Part shown: positions 40,513 to 47,192 of the stretch, piece after piece
Numbering within the stretch: position 1 is the first letter of the stretch
Layout: every line of letters starts with the position of its first letter
Assembly: GCF_037154075.1 (NCBI RefSeq)
Contig: NZ_JBANRJ010000004.1
Location: 1 to 47,192, forward strand
DNA length: 47,192 nt
Source: Sphingobium aromaticiconvertens
GTDB lineage: Bacteria > Pseudomonadota > Alphaproteobacteria > Sphingomonadales > Sphingomonadaceae
Direction: 5' to 3'
The notes under the pieces: generated by a model
The model's database searches: none
What the model saw: the letters and a program-made list of their open reading frames with translations, nothing else
What the model was told of the DNA's origin: nothing
Made by a program: the position numbers and the translations under genes

Positions 40513-41585
40513 GCCTTTACGGCTTCCGCAGCGAGGGTAGATTCCGACAGGCCCAGCCTCTGGCCGTCATACTGGGCGCGCAGCGGCTGCCACCACCAGT
40601 CATTCTCCAGATACCAGCGCACCGTCTTTTCAATGCCGCTGTCGAAATTCTCCTGCGCGCGCCAGCCCAGTTCGGTTTCGAGGCGGGTCGCGTCGATGGC
40701 GTAGCGCGCATCATGGCCAGGGCGGTCGGTCACATAGTCGATCAGCCCTTCGCGCGGGGCCTCGGTCGGGACCAGTGCATCCAGCACGGCGCAGATGCGG
40801 CGCACGACATCGATATTCCTGCGCTCGTTACGGCCGCCGACATTATAGGTTTCGCCGGGCACGCCACGTTCGATGATGATGTCGAGCGCACGGGCATGAT
40901 CGTCGACATAGAGCCAGTCGCGCACATTCTCGCCCTTGCCATAGACCGGCAGCTTGCGCCCTTCGAGCGCATTGAGGATGGTGAGCGGGATCAGCTTTTC
41001 AGGGAAGTGGTACGGCCCGTAATTGTTCGAGCAGTTCGACACCACCACCGGCAAGCCATAGGTGCGCTGCCATGCCTTGGCGAGATGGTCGGACGCGGCC
41101 TTCGACGCCGAATAGGGCGAGCTGGGATCGTAGGGGGTCGTTTCCTCGAACAGGCCTTCATCGCCCAGCGAGCCATAGACCTCGTCGGTCGAGACATGGA
41201 GAAAACGGAATGCAGCTTTGGCGTCGCCCTCAAGCCCGCTCCAATAGGCACGCGCGGCTTCCAGCAGGGTGAAGCTGCCTACGACATTGGTCTGGATGAA
41301 GTCGGCCGCGCCGGTGATCGAGCGGTCGACATGGCTTTCGGCGGCCAGATGCATGATGCGATCGGGCGCAAAACCGGCGATCGCTTCGTCCATCGCTGCG
41401 CGATCGCAGATATTGGCTTGCAGGAAGCGATGGTTGTTCCGGCCCTCCACTTCCTTGAGTGACGCTTCGCAGCCCGCATAGGTCAGCGCGTCAATGGTGA
41501 GGACGTCATAGCCCTTTTCCAGCACCAAATAGCGGACGAGGGCCGAACCGATGAAGCCGGCGCCGCCGGTGACAATCACGCGCAT
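40509..41585 (-). CDS. rmlB: dTDP-glucose 4,6-dehydratase
   Basis: About 358 residues. The NAD loop [15 protein letters not shown] opens the protein, [11 protein letters not shown] (near 138) holds the catalytic Asp-Glu, and the Tyr-Lys is in [13 protein letters not shown] (near 160). [13 protein letters not shown] and [19 protein letters not shown] are family hallmarks. The frame is open to 41675, but the ATG at 41585 matches the family and lies four bases after the rmlC stop. It is translationally coupled to rmlC upstream and to rmlD downstream. Confidence 0.97.
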   Translation of the reverse strand: MRVIVTGGAGFIGSALVRYLVLEKGYDVLTIDALTYAGCEASLKEVEGRNNHRFLQANICDRAAMDEAIAGFAPDRIMHLAAESHVDRSITGAADFIQTNVVGSFTLLEAARAYWSGLEGDAKAAFRFLHVSTDEVYGSLGDEGLFEETTPYDPSSPYSASKAASDHLAKAWQRTYGLPVVVSNCSNNYGPYHFPEKLIPLTILNALEGRKLPVYGKGENVRDWLYVDDHARALDIIIERGVPGETYNVGGRNERRNIDVVRRICAVLDALVPTEAPREGLIDYVTDRPGHDARYAIDATRLETELGWRAQENFDSGIEKTVRWYLENDWWWQPLRAQYDGQRLGLSESTLAAEAVKA

Positions 41586-41589
41586 GAGA

Positions 41590-42153
41590 TTATTCGCTCC
41601 AGCTAAAATAGTCGGGCAGGTCAGACAGAAGCGGCTGCTTGCGGTCCTTGGGCGAAAGAGTTTCGGGATCGGCAATGTCGGGCCAGCTCACGCCGATCGC
41701 CGGATCGTCCCAAGCCAGACCCTTGTCACATTCGGCGCTGTAATAGTCGGTGACCTTGTAAGCGATTACCGTATCGGGTTCGAGTGAGCAGAAGCCGTGC
41801 GCGAAACCCGGCGGCACCCAGAGTTGCTTGCCATTGTAAGGGGTCAGGGTCTCGCCGACCCACTGTCCATAGGTGGGCGATCCCTGGCGAATGTCGACAG
41901 CGACATCGAACAGTGCGCCCGCGGTGCAGCGCACCAGCTTGCCTTGAGCATGAGGTTCGCTCTGGAAATGCAGGCCGCGAATGGTGCCTGCATTGGCGCT
42001 CATGGACTCATTATCCTGAACGAAACCATAATCGCCGACATGTTGGTCGAAGATATCGGCGCGGAATGTCTCGGCAAAATAACCGCGCTCGTCGCCGATG
42101 TGGCGGGGCGTGAGTAGCTTGATACCAAAAATATCAAAAGTCTGGATTTCCAT
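41590..42153 (-). CDS. rmlC: dTDP-4-dehydrorhamnose 3,5-epimerase
   Basis: A 187-residue cupin epimerase. [13 protein letters not shown], the active-site segment [38 protein letters not shown] and [14 protein letters not shown] are the canonical RmlC blocks. A strong GGAGG ribosome site lies just before the ATG. It is the first gene of the rml operon, divergent from manC across 192 bases (42154-42345) that should carry both promoters; I see no strong operator there. Confidence 0.97.
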   Translation of the reverse strand: MEIQTFDIFGIKLLTPRHIGDERGYFAETFRADIFDQHVGDYGFVQDNESMSANAGTIRGLHFQSEPHAQGKLVRCTAGALFDVAVDIRQGSPTYGQWVGETLTPYNGKQLWVPPGFAHGFCSLEPDTVIAYKVTDYYSAECDKGLAWDDPAIGVSWPDIADPETLSPKDRKQPLLSDLPDYFSWSE

Positions 42154-42345
42154 GCTTTACCTCCTAGGGCCAGCCTTCATCAGATCCAGAACATTTTCGC
42201 AACGATCTTCGAAATAAGATGCCATGGGCATCGCGCATTTTTAAAACGCTTGGCAAGCAGACACTTTTACGCTCATGCAGCGCGCGCAGATGGGGCGGTT
42301 CACGGGCCGCACTTCAAGGTTCCTATTTCTTATCCAGGCGAGTTC

Positions 42346-43410
42346 ATGATCAACAGCCTTAAAATTGTCCCCGTTGTTTTATCCGGTGGGTCCGGCACCA
42401 GACTCTGGCCCGTTTCAAGGCCTGAGCGCCCGAAACAGCTGCTCCCGCTCACGGCGGACGAGACCATGTTGCAGCTCACCATCAAGCGGGCGGATGGCTG
42501 CCAGACCTCTGTCGGACGCCCGATCCTGGTTGCCAATGCAGCCCACGCAGACATTATTGACGAGCAGCTCCGTGCCAGCGGGGTCAATGATTATCTCGTC
42601 CTGCTCGAGCCTTTTGGCCGCAACACGGCGCCCGCCATTGCGCTGGCTGCCCTTGAAACGCAGCCAAGCGATGTCATGCTGGTCATGCCCAGCGATCATA
42701 TTATCGCCGACCTGCCAGCCTTTCATGAAGCGATCGCCCGCGCCCTGCCGCTGGTGGCGGAGGGCTGGCTGGTCACATTCGGCATCACGCCGGATGCGCC
42801 TGAAACCGGCTATGGCTATATCAAGATGGGCGAGACCTGCGGTGATCAGGTTCACAAAGTCGCGCGTTTCGTTGAAAAGCCCGATACTGCCAGTGCCGTT
42901 GCGATGCTGGCTGAAGGCAATCATGTCTGGAATGCCGGCATCTTCCTGTTTCGCGCTGACGCCTATCTGGCGGCGCTGGAGCGCCATCAGCCCGCCATGC
43001 TGGCTGCGGTTAAGGCTTCGCTGGAAGGAGCGGAACGCAACGGCCTACACGTCTCCCCCGACCCGCAGACCTTTGCCACTTGCCCATCGGATTCGGTCGA
43101 CTATGCCATCATGGAACGGGAAGACCGTGTCGCCTGCGTGCCGGTGAACATGGGCTGGTCGGATGTCGGAAGCTGGGATTCGCTGCACACCATCAGCACC
43201 AAAGATGGTGATGGCAACGCTGTTCGCGGAGAGGTGCTGGCTCTGGGCGCGCGCAACTGCCTTATCCATACAGACGGCCCGCGGGTCACGCTCGTGGATG
43301 TCGATGACCTGATTGTCGTCGTCTCGCAGGGCGAGGTCATGATCCTGCGCCGGGGTGAATCCCAGAAAGTGCGCAAGGTGACCGAGGCGATCAAGGACGC
43401 GGCTATCTGA
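42346..43410 (+). CDS. manC: Mannose-1-phosphate guanylyltransferase
   Basis: About 354 residues. It makes GDP-mannose, the substrate of Gmd. The signature VVLSGGSGTRLWPVSRPERPKQLLPL opens the protein, FGRNTAPAIALAAL and MPSDHII follow, FVEKPD (near 175) is the sugar-phosphate motif and NAGIFLFRA is conserved. It ends after the beta-helix-like tail and lacks the phosphomannose isomerase domain of long type II enzymes, so mannose-6-phosphate must come from a chromosomal ManA. The frame is open to 42250, but ATG 42346 matches the family start. Confidence 0.93.
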   Translation: MINSLKIVPVVLSGGSGTRLWPVSRPERPKQLLPLTADETMLQLTIKRADGCQTSVGRPILVANAAHADIIDEQLRASGVNDYLVLLEPFGRNTAPAIALAALETQPSDVMLVMPSDHIIADLPAFHEAIARALPLVAEGWLVTFGITPDAPETGYGYIKMGETCGDQVHKVARFVEKPDTASAVAMLAEGNHVWNAGIFLFRADAYLAALERHQPAMLAAVKASLEGAERNGLHVSPDPQTFATCPSDSVDYAIMEREDRVACVPVNMGWSDVGSWDSLHTISTKDGDGNAVRGEVLALGARNCLIHTDGPRVTLVDVDDLIVVVSQGEVMILRRGESQKVRKVTEAIKDAAI

Positions 43411-43474
43411 CCGGCCCAGTTCTCTTCTGACTGGGCGCCAAGCGATAGCGCATAGTGCGAAAATATGAGGATAT

Positions 43475-44962
43475 ATGACGCAGACTGTTTCGGTTGCTGA
43501 CCTGATGGCCCGTTCCGGGATCGCTTTTGGAACCAGTGGCGCGCGGGGCTTGGTGAGCGCCATGACGGACAGCGTCTGTTTCGCCTACACCTGCGCTTTC
43601 CTGCAACATCTTGAGAATATCGGTCAGTTTGCACCCGGCGGGCATGTGGCGATCGCAGGCGACCTGCGGCCGTCCACGCCCCGCATCATGGCAGCGTGCG
43701 CGGCGGCAGTTCGGCATAGGGGTGGAACCCCTGACTATTGCGGCTTTGTCCCGTCACCTGCGGTCGCGGCCTATGGCTTTGCGCAGGGCATCCCTTCGCT
43801 GATGGTGACCGGAAGCCACATTCCCGATGACCGCAACGGCATCAAGTTCAACCGCACCGATGGGGAGATCCTCAAGCCCGACGAACTGGCCATGCGCGCT
43901 CAGGACGTGCGCCTCCCGGACCTGTTCGACGCACAAGGAATGCTGAAAGTCGCGCAGGATAGCGGACCCCTGGTCGATGTCGTGACCGCATATGTGGCGC
44001 GTTATGTTGAATTTTTCGGGCCAAAGGCGCTGCAGGGGCTGACGCTGGGCGTCTACGAACATTCCGCTGTGGGCCGGGATGTTCTGGTCACGATTGTTGA
44101 ACAGCTTGGTGGGCAGGTTGTCCGCCTTGGCCGGTCCGAAACCTTCATTCCCGTCGATACAGAAGCCGTCCGCCCGCAGGATCAGGTGCTGGCGCGGCAA
44201 TGGGCAGCCGAATTCACGCTCGATGCGATCCTTTCCACAGACGGCGATTCAGACCGCCCCCTGCTCGCGGATGAAACCGGCGCGTGGATGCGGGGCGACG
44301 TGCTGGGCATAATATGTGCCCAGGCACTGGGGATCGAGGCGGTGGCAGCGCCGGTCAGCTGCAACACGGCTCTGGAGCGCTCCAACACCTTCAAACAGGT
44401 GCGCCGCACCCGCATTGGCTCGCCTTATGTGATCGAAGCCATGAACGCCCTGATCGATGGATCAACGACGGTGTGCGGGTATGAGGCCAATGGCGGCTTT
44501 TTGCTCGGAACAGTTATCGACCATGAGGGGCGGCGCCTGCCGGCCCTTCCCACGCGCGATGCCGTCCTGCCCATGATTGCGGCTCTGGTCTACGCACAGC
44601 GCAGGGGCATGACGCTGTCCGCCCTTCAGGCTACATTACCGGCCCGCTACACGTTCAGCGAACGCCTCCAAAACTATCCCACCGATCAGAGCCAGGCGCT
44701 TCTCAGCCAACTTCAGGAAGGCACGGAAGCGGACATATTGGCGCGTCTGACGCAGATGTTCGATGATCTGGCTGGCACCGCCATCGCCTTCGACACGACG
44801 GATGGCTTGCGCATTAGCTTTGAAGAGGGGGATATCATCCACCTGCGGCCTAGCGGCAATGCCCCGGAACTGCGCTGCTACACCGAAAGCGCTTCCGCCG
44901 AGCGCGCGGCCAAGCTTAATGAGCAAGTTCTTGGTAAAATTGGGAAGCTGCCGGCAGCTTAA
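43475..44962 (+). CDS. manB: Phosphomannomutase (phosphohexomutase family)
   Basis: A 495-residue phosphohexomutase that supplies mannose-1-phosphate to ManC. The phosphoserine loop is TGSHIPDDRNG (near 112), the metal loop STDGDSDRPL (near 255), the sugar-binding loop GYEANGG (near 335) and the phosphate-binding loop RPSGNAPELR (near 459). GAGG precedes the ATG. It lies 64 bases after manC on the same strand. The last codons form a perfect palindrome, AAGCTGCC with GGCAGCTT (44945-44960), and the gene converges on the GT4 gene across only 76 bases. Confidence 0.93.
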   Translation: MTQTVSVADLMARSGIAFGTSGARGLVSAMTDSVCFAYTCAFLQHLENIGQFAPGGHVAIAGDLRPSTPRIMAACAAAVRHRGGTPDYCGFVPSPAVAAYGFAQGIPSLMVTGSHIPDDRNGIKFNRTDGEILKPDELAMRAQDVRLPDLFDAQGMLKVAQDSGPLVDVVTAYVARYVEFFGPKALQGLTLGVYEHSAVGRDVLVTIVEQLGGQVVRLGRSETFIPVDTEAVRPQDQVLARQWAAEFTLDAILSTDGDSDRPLLADETGAWMRGDVLGIICAQALGIEAVAAPVSCNTALERSNTFKQVRRTRIGSPYVIEAMNALIDGSTTVCGYEANGGFLLGTVIDHEGRRLPALPTRDAVLPMIAALVYAQRRGMTLSALQATLPARYTFSERLQNYPTDQSQALLSQLQEGTEADILARLTQMFDDLAGTAIAFDTTDGLRISFEEGDIIHLRPSGNAPELRCYTESASAERAAKLNEQVLGKIGKLPAA

Positions 44963-45038
44963 GATCAGAATGCCGCTGGAGGTAGCAATTATTGGCTGCA
45001 GCCAGTAGCATAGTCCGATACTTAAAAATCTTGCCTAA

Positions 45039-46283
45039 TTATGCGATGGACGAGAGCAGCGCCCTGACTGAATCCTGCCAACCTGCGCTTGGCCGAACCA
45101 CCTTTATCTGTCCCGCCTGCACATCCTTGATCCACCGCTCAATGCACATGGCAAGATCCCGTGACCCTGCGTCGACCGGGAAGTAGCAGACACCCAACTC
45201 TTTATGGATTGAGAATATGGGCAGATCGCGCGCCAGCACCGGCTTGTCATGCCCCAGCGCCTCTATCAGCGGCAATCCGAACCCTTCGGCATGGGAGGCG
45301 ATGATTACCCCCTCGCAGGCCTGATAAATCCGCTCCAGTTCCAAGTCGCCCACATCGTCAAACCACAGTAGCTTGCCGCCATATTCGGGGTGCGTTCGGA
45401 TTGCATCCCGCAGATCCTCGATATGCCACCCCATTCGGCCCACCAATACCAAGCGGTTTTCGGCCCCCTGGCGCCAGAGTTCGCTGAACGCTGCCAGAAT
45501 ATCGGCGTGCCCCTTGCGCGGCTCGAGCGTACCCACCATCAGCGAAAAAGGGATGGACGTATCGAACCGCACGGTAGTCGCCGGGCTTTCGATCGCTATC
45601 CTATCCAGAAGAGACTCTCGGATATCATAACCCATCGGCACTATGCTCGTCCGGTAACCGTCGGTCAGTCCGTAACGCGCATCCAGAACCCGCTTCAAAT
45701 CGCTCTCTGTTTGGGCCGATATGCACAGAAAGCCGTCGCTGATGCCGACGATGGTATCGAGCCACGCCTTGTAGCGGGTGACGTTGTTAGGCGAAAACCA
45801 TCCGGGCTTCTCCACCGGCAGAAGATCGCAAATCAGAAACCAGAACTGACCGCCATTGCGCCGAAACCGGGTCAGCTGACCGCGATAGCGGCGGATCGTG
45901 TCGAGGGAAAAATCAAGTCCCAGGAACAGGTCGCCGGGTCGCCCTTCGATTTCGGTAGGATCGATGATCGCGTTGGCCTTGGGCCAGGATATGGCATGAT
46001 AGGGACGGCGCCGGTCAGCCGCAACGAAATGGATATCCCAATCCTTTGGCCCTTCTTCGATCAGTGCAAGGGCCAAAGCCCGGACCACGCGTTGGATCCC
46101 GGTTCCCGCGTCATGCCTGCTGATGACAGCCAAATCGACATACAGACGCCTTGGGGCCTGCATAGCGGGCGCCGTCGCCGATGGACCATTACTGCGTTGA
46201 TATTTGGCACGGAGCTTCCGAACCCGACCACCAGTAACTGCCTGCTCAATACGATGCGGCAACAGATTCCAGAAAGGCTTCAC
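45039..46283 (-). CDS. Glycosyltransferase, GT4 family
   Basis: A 414-residue GT-B enzyme. The N-terminal part includes RRLYVDLAVISRHDAGTGIQRVVRAL, and the C-terminal donor domain has MVGTLEPRKGHADILAAF and the E(x7)E motif in SHAEGFGLPLIEALG near 331-339. FSLDTIRRYRGQLTRFRRNGG and the overall layout resemble the first module of the giant glycosyltransferase. A GTG at 46283 is the start. It follows the export lipoprotein gene by 32 bases and is presumably co-transcribed with it. Donor sugar unknown; a rhamnose or mannose donor would fit the plasmid's nucleotide sugars. Confidence 0.9.
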   Translation of the reverse strand: MKPFWNLLPHRIEQAVTGGRVRKLRAKYQRSNGPSATAPAMQAPRRLYVDLAVISRHDAGTGIQRVVRALALALIEEGPKDWDIHFVAADRRRPYHAISWPKANAIIDPTEIEGRPGDLFLGLDFSLDTIRRYRGQLTRFRRNGGQFWFLICDLLPVEKPGWFSPNNVTRYKAWLDTIVGISDGFLCISAQTESDLKRVLDARYGLTDGYRTSIVPMGYDIRESLLDRIAIESPATTVRFDTSIPFSLMVGTLEPRKGHADILAAFSELWRQGAENRLVLVGRMGWHIEDLRDAIRTHPEYGGKLLWFDDVGDLELERIYQACEGVIIASHAEGFGLPLIEALGHDKPVLARDLPIFSIHKELGVCYFPVDAGSRDLAMCIERWIKDVQAGQIKVVRPSAGWQDSVRALLSSIA

Positions 46284-46315
46284 GACAACGCTACTCCAAA
46301 GCGTGGGCCAGGCCC

Positions 46316-47192
46316 TTACCGCAACGCCGGCACCGTCGTCGCGACGGGCAGGAATGTGGAGTAGATAACATTCACAAACTTCTGGATGTCGGCCAGCGGC
46401 GCGTTGGAGACATAGAGAACATCCTTGTCCCGGATCGGAAAGCTTTGCGCGATGAAGAGGGTCGAGGGGTCCTTCATGTTGATGCGGTAAATAACCGGCA
46501 CCTTGCCGTCCGGCGTAAGGCGCGCGGTCGCGCGCGCTTCCGGATCGAGCATGTCCGGATCCTCAAGCCGGAAGATGAACACGCCCTTCACGTCGGCGCG
46601 CGAATCCTGCAACCCGGCAATACGGCCAAGCGCCTGCACCAGCGTCAGCCCGGTCGCCTCGAAAGGCAGTTCGTCGTTCCTGCCGATAGCGCCCAGCGCG
46701 GTGAAGCTGTAGGGCTGGAACAGCAGGGTCATGACATCGTCAGGTTCAAGCCGGACATTCTGCCGGGGATCGCGAACCACTGTCTCCATCGGAAGCGAAG
46801 ATACTTTCGTCCCGCGCGTGATCTGGATCGTCATCTTGCCGACAGGCTGCCTTACGCCCCCGGCGGTCGCCAGAACATCCAGAACACGTTCGCCGCGCGA
46901 TGTAAGGGGGACGCGCGCGCTATTGGCGACTTCCCCTACGACAGTCACGTTCGCCGCGGCGTTGCGTGACAGGCGCACGATCGCCTGGGGCTGATGCGCC
47001 TTGCCGGTCAGCCGGGTGGTGATGGTGCGCGCAATCTCCTGTGGCGTACGCCCCGCCGCCATGACGCGGCCCACGAAGGGAATGGTGATCTGGCCGTCGC
47101 TGTCGACCATCTGCTCGGGCAAGGGCGTGCCACGGGCAAGCGCGCCGGAACTGGTCGATCCTAGCCGTACATCACTGCCGGAACTGCCGAAC
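46316..47192 (-). CDS. Polysaccharide export outer-membrane lipoprotein (BexD/CtrA/Wza family), C-terminal part
   Basis: About 291 residues of the export channel, open at the right edge. The first internal start candidate is TTG at 47122, but the frame runs on to the edge (FGSSGSDVRLGSTSSGALAR), and the true N-terminus is at positions 310-1. The polysaccharide-export domain is clear: LPEQMVDSDGQITIPFVGRV, then the first SLBB-type repeat (NVTVVGEVANSARVPLTSRG). Later come DDVMTLLFQPYSFTALGAIGRNDELPF and VLYVSNAPLADIQKFVNVIYS near the C-terminus. It pairs with KpsE and KpsMT in export and shares a transcript with the GT4 gene downstream. Confidence 0.92.
   Translation of the reverse strand, partial: FGSSGSDVRLGSTSSGALARGTPLPEQMVDSDGQITIPFVGRVMAAGRTPQEIARTITTRLTGKAHQPQAIVRLSRNAAANVTVVGEVANSARVPLTSRGERVLDVLATAGGVRQPVGKMTIQITRGTKVSSLPMETVVRDPRQNVRLEPDDVMTLLFQPYSFTALGAIGRNDELPFEATGLTLVQALGRIAGLQDSRADVKGVFIFRLEDPDMLDPEARATARLTPDGKVPVIYRINMKDPSTLFIAQSFPIRDKDVLYVSNAPLADIQKFVNVIYSTFLPVATTVPALR

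Noticed and set aside
41797..42117. 106-residue rightward ORF inside rmlC
   Set aside because: Antisense to a canonical RmlC gene and without motifs.

Overview
The window looks like one complete circular plasmid of about 47.2 kb, cut open inside a gene. Leftward-reading sequence at the left edge encodes the first 103 residues of a polysaccharide-export outer-membrane lipoprotein. Leftward-reading sequence entering at the right edge encodes the rest of the same protein. The halves fit within one codon, with a single base missing at the join. Gene content (RPA-type RepA with iterons, small ParA with a ribbon-helix-helix partner, TraA/TraC/TraD mobilisation genes with a DUF6118 gene) and the mostly high-GC coding sequence suggest an alphaproteobacterium, most likely a sphingomonad. 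That assignment is inferred from gene types, not from a marker gene.

Layout. (1) 38.7 kb, across the join, to 11.9 kb: a polysaccharide locus. It holds rmlA-rmlD-rmlB-rmlC (dTDP-L-rhamnose), manC and manB (GDP-mannose), a GT4 glycosyltransferase, the export lipoprotein, kpsE-kpsM-kpsT (ABC export), rmd and gmd (GDP-D-rhamnose), a 1793-residue protein with several glycosyltransferase modules, and a TPR protein. (2) 12.2-15.9 kb: the backbone. It has parA, a small partition protein, GATAGCTATC partition sites, an HTH replication-associated gene, a candidate antisense RNA, four iterons and repA. (3) 16.0-23.6 kb: a second polysaccharide block with a GSCFA-domain protein, a sulfotransferase-like domain fused to a long repeated coiled coil, an IS5-type relic, a truncated gene, a coiled-coil protein and a GT-A/GT-B glycosyltransferase. 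This block is flanked by direct repeats of the repA 5' end. (4) 23.7-38.7 kb: stability, mobility and mobilisation genes. These are a repA remnant, a tyrosine recombinase with a dif/lox-like site, ParDE, an IS1380-family element, Fic, an orphan ParD, MntA with a frameshifted HEPN toxin, a second recombinase relic, a second ParDE, VapBC, DUF6118, TraA with an oriT candidate, TraC, TraD, a WGR protein and an Xre-RES pair.

How it works together (inference). The plasmid makes its own GDP-D-rhamnose and dTDP-L-rhamnose, assembles a chain with multi-domain glycosyltransferases, and exports it through a KpsMT-type ABC transporter with KpsE-like and BexD/CtrA-like periplasmic and outer-membrane parts. 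No chain-initiating enzyme (KpsC/KpsS, WecA or WbaP type) is visible, so initiation probably depends on the chromosome. The plan resembles the rhamnose-operon biofilm plasmids known from roseobacters, on an unrelated replicon. The sulfotransferase-coiled-coil protein could cap or measure chains. There is a relaxase but no coupling protein or type IV secretion system, so the plasmid should be mobilisable rather than self-transmissible.
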